Source: Girardinichthys multiradiatus
Lineage: Eukaryota; Chordata; Actinopteri; Cyprinodontiformes; Goodeidae
Assembly (NCBI RefSeq): GCF_021462225.1
Contig: NC_061795.1
Span: 48,289,880-48,353,879, forward strand
Reading direction: 5' to 3'
DNA: 64,000 bases
Program-made: the position numbers and the translations under genes
The notes under the pieces: model-generated
Databases searched by the model: none
What the model saw: only the letters and a program-made list of their open reading frames with translations
What the model was told of the DNA's origin: nothing
Part shown: positions 40,701 through 52,800 of the stretch, piece by piece
Numbering within the stretch: the first letter of the stretch is position 1
Layout of the letters: each line of letters opens with the position of its first letter

Positions 40701-43700
40701 CTTGAGACGACATGTGTTGTGAATTGGCGCTATATAAATAAACTGAATTGAATTGAATTGTTCAACTTATTTAACCAAATTTGTGTTTTGCTTGGATGAA
40801 ACAAAACTTGAACTTTGGGCTGTAGGTCCATAAGGTGTGTTTGGCACATCATAAGTGTTATATTAAGCAGGTCATTGTCTTTTTTTCCATTTTTTTCTAA
40901 CATTTTTTAATTTTTACTTGAATTTTACAGAAATGTCACATTAAAGGTAGAAGATGTTTTTTTTAGGTAACTGAATTTATTTTAACAGGTGTGTGTACAT
41001 TTCCGTGAGCTGCTGTAGACGCCACCAATTTATCTCTGTTACAAAAGGAAACAGCAGAAACCTGAAGACATTTAGGGTGTTTTCTGTCAGTATTTTGGTT
41101 GTGAGTTATTATAATTGGTGCTCTAACCCTGTACCTGCTCGTCCTGTGATTCAGGAGTTGTTCTCACTGCGAGGTATCCATTATGCTGGAGGACAGACTC
41201 CAGATTGTTCAGTGAGACAGAGTGGCTGTTTCTCAGTGTTTACCGTAGGACCGCAGCCCACTGAGGGTCTGAGCTGAAACACAAAGGAGTTCTCTTTTTA
41301 TTTTAATTTCCTCAAAAAGTCTGTCCTCTGCAGAGCATGTCTGTTTGGTGACATATGTAGAAATTACATCATATTTTATGTTCACTTTTATATTTGTTTA
41401 ACTTAATTTTTCTTTTTCTTAAAGGAAAGTTTTACTGCAAGCCTCACTACTGCTACCGTCTGTCTGGGTACGCACAGAGGAAGAGGCCTGCTCCTTCTTC
41501 CGCTCCAGTCACAACTAAGGTGCCTCTTTTTCTTTCATTTTTTAAACATATTTTACTGCAGTCTTTCTTATAAAGTAAGTCAGTTTTTATACTGTGGTTT
41601 GAATGAATCACATGTTCTCTGGATCACAGGAAAACCAGACGCCTCAAACTCCCACATCAACTGTGGATGCCCCTGGCAGGGTGGTGGCAACGGGAGCTCC
41701 CTCAGCTGAGATCCATCCCTCAGGTACCAGATTTTCATCTGTAGATGTGGTGGCTGTGTCCTCCCGTCTGGCCGTGGGGGCGGGAGTCCCTCTGCGCACC
41801 CTACGCCGCACGCTCTCCTGGACTTGCCACCAGGTGGCACACAACCCCTTAGTTTCTCCCTTTCTTTACACCTACTGCATCTACCTCCTCTGCTGTTTCA
41901 CTGTCAACGTCCTCCTGAACCTTCTCTAGCATGAAACCTTCATTTGATTTGATTTTTCCTCCCTCTGTTCTAGTCTCTGCTAACTAATGTAAAGGAGACT
42001 GTAGATGTAAGATTACTAACTGAAGTGGATGTGTTCATATTGAGTTTTTGATTTCTTCTCTGTGATTAATTTATTTCCTGAAGATGAATCATCCACGTCT
42101 CCCTTTGCCAGTTTAGGATTTGTAATTGGCAGAGGAAGTTAGGTAGAGGTCTGGCAGTATCATTTTAGAAATAAAGGGTGCATCATGAATCTCTTTCTTT
42201 TTTTTCTTGGCTTGGAAATTCAGATGAGCTCATCAGAGTTTCTGCTGATCAGCTCTTCAGCAGTACTTAGCTTTAACATGACTCTTCCTTAGCTTTCACC
42301 TCTGGCTTTTAATACATGATGTTGCGGCAGTATTGATTAAAAAACTCCTAAACCGTGAGCTGGTTGTGGTTTTCTGTCTGTTTTAATGAAGATCCAAGCT
42401 AAGATCCCCTCTTTTGTCATTGTAAACTTTTATAAGCCTGTGACTGCCCTTTTTTAGCTCTATCTCCTTGTGTGATGTGTTTACTTTCATGCCTGCTGTG
42501 TGATGTTCTCTTTTCTCTGTAAGCTGTTTTGCACCTAAAGTTTCCCACTGTGCTGTAATGAAGAGCCTGTATCAGTGCTTTTGTGAGCTTTACCTTTCCC
42601 CCTCCTAATGGAGCATCTTAAAACTGAGAGCTTTATTAGTGCTTGAAGTGGTGCCTGTGATTGGCTCTCCTCTGATTTTTATCCCTCTGTCCTCGTGTTT
42701 TTTCAAAGCCTTTCACCCCTGCCTGGCTGCTCTTAAAAACCCCTTGTTTTTGCTCAATGCACTTCAACATTTCTGCATTAATAGTTTTGCATATTAAATA
42801 GCACCATGTTTAAAACTAGTTGCAGCTAAAATATGTACACTTTACTGAAAATATTAAAACAAGTATTGTTCAGGTTTGTGCAAACTCAGTACCTTGTGTT
42901 ATGATGAGATTAGTGAACTGAGATTTTGTTGGGTCCATTTTTTCTTTGTTGTAAAACGGCTTCTTAACAATAAAGCATATACCGTTAAAAGTCTTCATTT
43001 CCTATTAGATGGGACCTTATTTGAAGGAAAATGCATTTCAGAGTTTAGTTGAACTGCGGGTTGCGGCCATGAGAAACTTGCCAAATCCTCTATGGCACCT
43101 TCTCTTCATGATCACCAGCTCGGTCACACACTGATGTGGGGAGCATCCGATCCTTCAACCAGCAGTTGTCTGTGTGGTTGTGTCGGGCACTCTGGTACAA
43201 AGCACGCTCAGGCTGGACCCCACAAGGGTTCAGCGGGGTTGAGGGCAGGACTGCAGGCAGACCATTCCTTCCTTTCCGTCTCTTAGAAACCCAGCTCTTT
43301 CGAGGCGAGTGTTGACATCTTGGAGGTTAAAGTTCACCCCCTAAGGGTGGAGATATGGGATTGACACGGGTTGCAGAATCTAATCTCAATATCTCTGTTC
43401 ATTGAAATTGACTCCAAAGATGGCAACACCATGGCCCACACCATGACAGTGCCTCCACCAAAAACTGGTTAACACTGGCAACATGCATTGTGTCTTTCAT
43501 GGGTGCAACCTACATACTCAGCTCTGCTGTCCAACCCACAAATGCATTTTTCTTTCAAATGTGGAACCATTTGAGGGTAAATGACTAGACTTTCTGCACC
43601 ATGAAGCAACGTTACAATGAAAAAAACATTGACCGAACACATTTCATACATTTTGGATATATTTAGATAATGTAGGTGCTTGTAAATAAATTTGTATAAC

Positions 43701-46700
43701 ATATTATAAACAGTAATTTAATTTAATATTGTAGTTGCAATATAAAGAAATCACTTGATATTTAACCATTAAAGCATTTTTAAATTACATTTCAATATAG
43801 TATAAGATTTAAAGTATAAAGTAATGTTATTAACTTAAGTGATTTATATATAGTTCAGATTCTAAAACATTTTAGAAAATTAAATTATGTTATACATCAA
43901 ATGTGATTCAGTGATTTTTCATGCACACACCTTATACAAATATACAGAGTCCCTCAGTTATCGGCACCCCTGGTAACGGACTTAAAAAAGAGATTTGGTG
44001 ACCCCAAGGTGACCTTCTTTGCTGCAGTGAGTGGAGACTGTTTTTTACCTCCCTTATCATCCTCCTCACTGTGAGTAGTGATAAATGTGAATCCTCCTTC
44101 AGCAGGTTTGTTCCAGCTGTTTTATTCCTTTTAATTATTTCTCTGACTGTAGTTTTGAACAAGTAGCTATTTATTTGTAGCCATTTCCTGATTTCTGAAG
44201 TTCAGCACATCTCCTCTATTTGAACTACGTGTTCTCTTGTCTTTCCCTTTTTGAAGAGTTCCTAAGAGAAATAGAGCTTTCTGGTCCTGTGTATTTACAC
44301 TCTCTGAAAACAGGAAGTCATGTGTTCGCCATTAAAAATCACAGATACTGTGATCAAGCTAAATAAAAATAGTCTATACACTGTTGCTCACCATAAACGT
44401 GGAATAAAACATGTTTACCTCTTCATATGAAATGACTGTGACCATGTGATTTATTAGGTGATAAATTGTATATCTTCCTAATGTAATGCATCAGTCGCTT
44501 CCAAACGTATCTCTGTGAAAATTAAACCATGATAAAAAGAGAAATGTAAAAGTTATTCCAACTTTTTGGGCAAAAGTTTATTTTAGAAATGCTTTAGTTA
44601 CATTTACTTTAAAGGGAACAAACTTGGATGTCAATAATTGTGGCACTTTTTTCTTAACTTTATTGCTTAATATAAATACACTGAACAATTTATTTACAGT
44701 AAATGTAACATTATGGTGCTGCAATAATACTGAATTTACTTAAAGGCATTGTAGACATCTCTACCAGGGGTGCTAATACTTTTGAAGGGCTCTGTATATT
44801 ATAAATTGGCACATAAGGACGACTTGCAGGTCAGAAACTAAAAAATTCAATCTTTTTCCAACCATTGAATGCACCATACCTAAGCTCTATGAGGTCACAC
44901 TGACAACAACACTGTTCGCTGTGGAAACTGTGACTGAAGGAAGAAGTGAGCTGTTTTCAGCATCAGTGAGACGGTTTAAATGGACTCAGACACAGAAACT
45001 GTTAGAAGCTGTTCAGCAGGACGTCAGGGCGCTGTGTATTCAGGCTGCTGCAACAGCCGGAACGTATGGCAGGTGCTCAGGATTTTACTCCTTCAGCATC
45101 TTAAATGTTGTTGGTACAGTTCTTAAAATAGGGATCAATAGGTTAGAGCTCTGATTTCTGTTGGCATATACTAGAAAGCCAAAGCCAGTGTCTCTATTTG
45201 TGTCGCGTTTTAGTGAGTTTGGATCCAAAATGTGAATTTTGTGCCTTTCAAGTAGAGGGAGGGACTTTCACAGCTATTTTCATCCCACAGATATTCACAG
45301 TTTTAGAAAAAGAGCAGAAAATAAAGGATCTAATATCAAAGATTCCTCGTGTTGCACATTTTTCCTGAATCCTTAGTGTATATCGTCCTCAGTAGATTCT
45401 TTTGAATTGGATTATAATCCCACCTAAATGAGTGCTGACAGATGCATCAGAACCTTTTTCAGTTGGAATAAAAACCTTCGGTTGGCAAAATAATTACACT
45501 CGGTGGTCTGAACAGTTTTAAGGTTTGCTTTTCAGGATGGGATTAAGGCAAGGCACCAGCCTTGTGTATTAAACTGTAGCATAAGATAACTTTAGTGTGT
45601 TAAAATTACATGTATTTGTTTTGACTATTTGCTGTAGGAATAAAATCTAAACCAATAAATTCAATAGCAGATGCAAAAGTGGTGTGTCCTTGTGGGTTTG
45701 TCCTTGTTTTGGTACAGGCTGTTTGAATAAAATCAGGTGTACAATCCTGGACTCAGAGACACTGTCAGGAAGTTCATGCATCTGAAAATTTGCTTTAGTC
45801 CAGTTTCTCTCCACCGAGAAGCTCAAACATTGAGTCATTCCTGCATGGTACCTTTTCTTCACGCCTGTATCCAGTTGATTCTCAGCTGTATATTTTTGCT
45901 CTCTGTCTTCTCTCGGCTTGCTTCCCCTGCAACTTTTCACCCGTCGGCGCTCCGTGGTTTCACCCTGGGGTCTTCGTTCAATGCAGCACTGGAAGTCAAT
46001 GGTCTGCAGGAGCCCAGCTTAGCAAAACGGCTTCGTGGAACTCCAGAGCGGATTGAGCTGGAGAACTACCGTCTGTCCCTTCAGCGAGAAGAGGAGCTGG
46101 AGGAAGTGCCGGAGGAGACGCTGGCGGAGCACAACCTCAGCAGCGTGCTGGACAAAGCCACGGACGCTGATCTGGGCTCCAGGTAGGAACATTAGATCCA
46201 GACCTTTTTTTTTTTGTTCGTAACTTATGTGTTTGTCTTTATACTTTGACTTTTATTTTAATAACAGTAGTTCAGAGTCTGACATGGATGAGGAGGATGA
46301 GCAGGAGGATCAGGAGGAGCTGGAGGTAGAAGAGCAGCCTTCCAACCCTTCGGACCTCGGTGGCGTTCCCTGGAAGGAGGCCGTGGAGCTCCATGGCAAA
46401 CTGCGGGGCAACCAGGGCGACGATTTGGAGGGTGAAGATGTGGCTCATTCTGTCAGCAAGGATAGAGATGTGGAGGAAGACGAGGAAGAAGAAGAGGATG
46501 AGGAGGAAGAAGATGAGGATGAAGAAGATGAATCCAGTGATGGTAAATTAGTGTTTTTCTTTTAGGTCCTTTTTTTTGTTTTCAGGCTTAAAATGTCTCC
46601 TCACCTGTTTTTATGAATGTTTACATCCTGTTGATACTGTTGTCTTGACAACCCACTGCTCCATCTGCTGTTTGTCAAAAGAAAGTGTCATGTTTTGTCT

Positions 46701-46797
46701 AAATGTGACCAACATTGCTTTCATCATCTTCTCTTACTTTCTTTCTTTAACCCCCTCCCCCATTTATCCCCCGTCCCATGCCCTTTATGTATGTATA

Positions 46798-46854
<57 letters not shown>

Positions 46855-49800
46855 CTTTTTTTTGTTTTTTTGTTTTGTTTTGGGTGTTTGTCTCCCCCTG
46901 CTGTCAGAGGGGGATTACTGCCCCTGGGATAGAGAGCTCCAGTCAGGCCTTTGGCTGGAGAAGCACCTTACAGATGAAGAGGATGTTGGTAAATTCAAAG
47001 GTAGCAACAACTGCTTGTGGTGGTGTTTGCAGTAACCTTGAACATGATTGAAACCGGCTGATTTCATTTTGGTATTGAAGCTTTTCTACACTAGGAGCTC
47101 TGTTTTTGTTGCTGTTAGTTGTTTTTCTCATAGTTTGTTGGTTGAAGTTGTGTTTTAAAGGATTGCTTCTGTTTTTTAGATAAAAAAAAGCTAGGCATGG
47201 GCCGGTTAACGGTATGAGAACCATTAAAACTTTCCATCGCAACCGCTGTAAATGAGATACTGGAGAGGATTGTAAAGTAATGCAGGGCTGCCTCTTCGCA
47301 AACACAGGGTGCTTTGGTTTAGAAACTAAATGAGCAGCTCTTTTTCCTTTAATTTCCTTTATTTCGCAGTGGTGGCCTTTATTTTGTAAGTTGACTGACA
47401 GGAAATGGGAATGGAGGGAGAGAAAAGACATGGAGCGAAGGTCAACGAGTCAGGGCCGGTGCCGGTGTCGGGACCCGAACCCGTGACAGCTGTATCGAGG
47501 AACGTAAACCTCTGTACATGGGTCGCTCACCTCTACCCATGTGCCACCACTGTGCCCAAATGAGCGACTGTTTTAAAACTACATTTGGCAACTCCTGACT
47601 GGAGGATCTTCCTCAGCAGATAGCCTGAGTAATTAAACAGCCAATATCACCTCATTATAATTGTGTTAAGCACCACAGAGGAGAATTGCAAACCGTATAC
47701 TCTGTACTTAAGAACAGCCACTAAAGGGAGAGACCTAGAACCTTCATTTAACCTGATTGTTCCTTTGTGTGTGGTTCTACAGCGGGGGGCCGTAACGTAC
47801 CGTTCCTGTAAATGTCATCGCTGATGCTGAGGGGGTTGTGACAACCAATGATTCTGATATAGTAACTACTCTCTACAACATAAACATGGCAAGATGCAAC
47901 TGAGACAGACTGTCAAAGGATTTATCAAAGGAAGATGCCCCTGTGGTATTGCTTTTGAATCGAGAGTGAGCGTAGAGAACCATAACTTGTTATCATTTCA
48001 TAGCGTTTACACTGTGAAGCAGAATTAAAATCAGTTCAGCGTTGGACAAAGTTTGTAACATTCACAGATATTTATATTATAAACCCAGAGAGACATGTTC
48101 CAAACAAGGGGATTAATAACGACACTAAAGAAAGGCTCCTGCAGTTCATTTTCATGGTGGTTTATTCTATATTTTCCTTTAGACTGTAGCAAAGTAACAA
48201 GAAATAACTAAAGCTAAAAAAAATTTAACATTTTATTAATATTATTAACATTTTAGCGCCAGTGGGAATAATTGTTAGTTTTCTTTAAATAAACCAACTA
48301 ATCACATTATGCTTTACTGTTTTTCTGTAAATAGCATGAAACTGGGACGTTTTTACTCAGTGAGAATCTCACACCGGCCCATGCCTACTGCAGACCATTT
48401 ATTATGCTTATTAAAGCCCAGTTTTTGATTTGGCTTTGAAATACTAATCTAATAAATTCCACAGGTTCCTCCAGGCGCTGCAGTTATGATTTTATGTTGT
48501 TTGGCAGCTTTTCTGTATTTAACAAAGGAGCATTTCTTTTTTAACTTGTAATTTTGTCTTATTTTTAGAGTTCCATTTTTTTTGCAGTGTTTGAATGCAT
48601 GCAGGCTTCCTTTAACCTTTCTAGAAGGTGGTAGTTTTATCCTGAGTAACTGTTTCTGCCTTTTCTTTCTTTCATTTCATGTCGTCATTTTCCCCTCCAT
48701 CTCTCTTTCTACTTTTCCTGATCTTCATTGGCCTTTGTCTTCCTGTCTAACTGAAAAACATAATACAACAAATATTTAGCCAGGAACATACAAATCCAAC
48801 AACTCCTCCAGCCTGTGGATCCCAACACCATTCCGAGTTTGGTGAGAGCGCAGCTGGACTCTGAGGGAGACCTGGATGACCCGCTGGCCTCAGTCCTCCA
48901 ACACTCCCAGCCCTCTGAGATCACGCAGCCCTCCTCCACAGGTAACCCACCCAGAAGTGCCGCAAACCGGACACAGACACGGGCCTCGACATGTTGAGGA
49001 TCTGATTTCATCGCGGCTGTGTGTGTGACAGGAAGATCCATCTCCAACTAACCCACCCACCTGCTGTTTTTAATGACCTCTGATTTGATACATTCTTGTT
49101 GTTTTTTCTTGGAATGTCTAATTTTGTGTTGAGCCTTTTCATTTTTCATCCAGAGTTGCTGTGTTTCCTCTGTGGTGAATTTAATGTTCTCCCACCACGT
49201 CCCAGTGCACCATATAACCCTCTCATCAGTTCCTTTGATATTTTTTGTTCTGCTTTGTTCTGTTATGTTCTGCTATGTTCTTTTCCCATGTGTCTAATTG
49301 CTTTGCTGTTATTTCCCCTGCCATCTTTCTGTTGTTGTTCTGTATCCTCTGGTTTGAGAGTAGCCCCTGCCCACACATCCACCCGACATGAGGCGGTGAG
49401 AGTCTGGTTGGAGTCCTTGTCTGGAGGTAGCACAGACCTTAACGGGGCCCTTGGTCCCATTTTAGACTTGTATTTGTATCTGTCTGTCAGCTGGCCTTTT
49501 CCTGCAGCATGCAGAAACACGCAGAGAGCTGCAAACTCACGAGCATGCACGCAGTCAGGCATTTCACAGTACTGCTGTCAACCATCGGATGAGCTTCTTT
49601 ATTTTACCCTTTACTCCCAAACGTCTTATTTCAGTCTTTACCTTCTAGAAACATGATTTCTCTTGGCTTAATCTGCATACTTTATTGCTCAGCATCACAT
49701 TGCACAGAATGAGCTACCAAGGCTTGATATCATTTGCAACGTCTTACAAATGTATTCACATTTTGTCTTGTTACGACCACAACGACCAATGGATTTTACT

Positions 49801-52800
49801 GGGGTTTTATATGACAGAACAACGTATAATATAAGGCATTTTTTTTCCAGCTTTGCTCCAGCTCAGTCATATTACATTGAGATGGTTCATGAACAGCAAT
49901 TTTCACGTCTTGCCAAAAATCCTCTGTTGGATTTAGGTCAGACTTTGACTGGTCCATTCTTTCCAACACATGGCAATCCTTTTATCTAAAATGGGCAGAG
50001 CTAGTGTCCTGCATGTTTTTACTTGTGTACTTGCTTCAGTACAGGTTTAAGTGCCTCAATTACCTCCTTAACATCTCATCAGGTTCTGCAGAACCCTGCT
50101 AATGAGCCATTGTTGATTAGTTGTTTTAAACCAGAGAAACATCTAAACAACTCAGGACACGGGATCTTGAGAACTTTAGTCGAACATCCCTGATCTAAAC
50201 CATCCCATTGTAGCTCTGTCTGTATGCTAAGGGTGGTTGCCCTGCTGGAAAGCGGACCTCCACCCCAGTCTCAGGTCTACTGCAGCCTCTACCAGGTTTT
50301 CTTCAAGGATTGTCCTGGATTTAGCTCCATCCATCTTCTTATCAGATCTGATCAGACTCCCTGTCCCTGCTGAAGAAAAGGATGCCCACAGCATGATGCT
50401 GCCACCATGTTTCACTGTGAGGTTGATCCATTTAGGATGATGCAGTTGTTCAGTACAGTTCGTGTTTAACATGGAAGCCAAATACTAGCATTTCTGTTGG
50501 TGCCACAGTAAAAGGGGTCAAACACAAGAGCAACACTTTCAGGTTTATATGTAAAAAAATATTTTTGAAAACCACGTAGCCTTTTTCTTTTACCTTGTCC
50601 TTGGTGTTGTGTTGGTCTTTCCCATGAAGTCCCAATAAAATTCCCTGTGGTTTGTGCTTAAAATGTGACAAAATGTGAAGTTCAAGGGGTATGAATATTT
50701 TTTCAAAGCACTTCTATGTTTTTTACCTTATGAAAGAGATATTTCTGTTAGATACTGCTGTGATTGTTCAGATATCTGTGTACCAACTGCTTGGTGGCAC
50801 TTGAATGTGCGTAAATCTGCCAACATGAACGTCTTGAAGGTCTGTCTTCTGCTTAAAAGCATGAATGAATGAATGAATGAAATGAAGGTCCTTCAATCAC
50901 CTTCGGTTGAGATCAGACTCACTAGAATAAGAATTTATGTCACTGCGCATTTACCCCAGGGGTTCCCAAAGAAAGGGACAGGACCCCCCCCGAGGGGTCG
51001 TGCGAAACCAGGTGGAGGTTACGAGATGATTTTGAGAATCATCGTGATGTGACCCCTGAGGCGTATGGAGGGCCAAAAGGAACAAAGTAAAATAGATAAA
51101 TAAATATATCATAAAATAAATTAATGTCCCATTAAACGTACCAGAAAAAGAATTTGAAATTCATAATCAAATAATTGAATATATCTTTTTAAATGATTAG
51201 ATTAAATAAAATAAAACTATTTAAATTCATTTTAAAACACATCTAATTACTTCTTTTTTTTTTATTTTAGAGTGAAATAAGGGGAGAGTCTAGCACTGTT
51301 ATTTTGGGGGCTGCTGGGTGAAATGTTTGGGAACGTCTGATCTATTCATTCACATAAACACACATTTTGTTTAGTGCTTTAAACTAAAGAGATGAATCAT
51401 GTTGTTGTGGTTTGAGTTAAAAAGTGCATGAAATGCTTGTTATTTGCTTGCTGTTTCCTTGTTTGTTTGGGAAAAGTAGCTCTTTCGTAAAAGATGTTTC
51501 CTTCTCATTTAACAGATGTGATTAACATTTATGCTTCTGCTTGGATAAAACATAACCTTTCCTTTCATTTTCAAAATGGACGTCTGCATGCATCTGTATT
51601 ACTAATTTTACTCCGTGGTTTTCCTTTGTTCATATTACTGACAGACTATAATACTATCTGTGCACTAAACTTTTCTTGGGCACATCACTTTCCTAGTGCT
51701 ATATGAAGTAAAATGGATTTTCCTTTTGAAGTCTATTCATGCTTTTTCAGTGATTTATTTCTACACTCCAGTTGGTCACAAAAGCTTTGGAGGTGACAGT
51801 CTGAATTTCTGAGAACGGTTCCTTCAAGCTCTTAGGCTGTCAGTGAATTGGAAAAAGTTGTCACCCGTTATTGACTTCAGTCAGCATGTAATAGCCAGAT
51901 TACTTACTTCTTTCCATTTTGATCTCATATAAGAACTCTGTGAAGATGAAGAGCTTGAAGCTGAAGCAGACAGTCCGGATATGGAGCCCGGCACAGAGCT
52001 GGATCAAGGTAATAGGGCAAAAAATGTCAAGTTAATTATCTTTATTCTTCTGTATGTATCAGAATTTATAAAGAGGAAGATATGTATTATATTTAAGCTT
52101 GGCAAACAAACACTTTAAGAAATGTGGCAGCAAATAAACATGGAAACGTGAAAAATCACCAAAGAGCTGGTTTTGCTGCACAAACTGTTGTAAAGGTTGG
52201 GTTCCTTAACAGTGTGCTGGGGGATCACCTGGGTAAACGTGATGAAGCAGGGTGGGAGACGTTTTCCTCTTAAATGGAAGGCAAACAGTTTAAGGAGATC
52301 AGATACATCCTGTCAGAGTGAATTTATTACACAATTTACCACTGACAATATAAACAGCAATGGAACATCAGCTTCCTGCTAACACACAGCCTGGAATACA
52401 TCGTCTTCTGCAGATTCACAGATTTTATGCTTTATTTAGGGCACTTTCTTTGTTATTTGTTGTGTTGTGTTCATATCAGTCACATAGTTCAAGTGTGCGA
52501 CCACTGCTCTCACCAGTGGATACGAACAAAACATTCAAGGTTTGCAGCAACTACCTCTGTCTACCTATCTACGTGATCCTGAGAAACATACAAAGTGCAG
52601 AGAGAGGCACATATATAATATTCATTGTACTCATTTAGGATGAACATCATACTAAGGTACAGAGTTTGTATTTACTGATAGAGGAGTGTTGTTGAGTCGG
52701 ATGAACAGTTGGGCATAGGTTCAGTTAGTAGTCTGCGTTCTCCTCAGTGCTTTCATGTAACTCTGTGTTTTATCTGGTGAATTTTCAGATGACATTCCTT

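Noticed and set aside
46943..47431. 162-codon minus-strand frame
   Set aside because: Covers part of a MICAL3 exon and the left end of a transposon with a SINE; no recognisable domain.
50866..50881. (ATGA)n run
   Set aside because: Only four or five units; noted as trivial.
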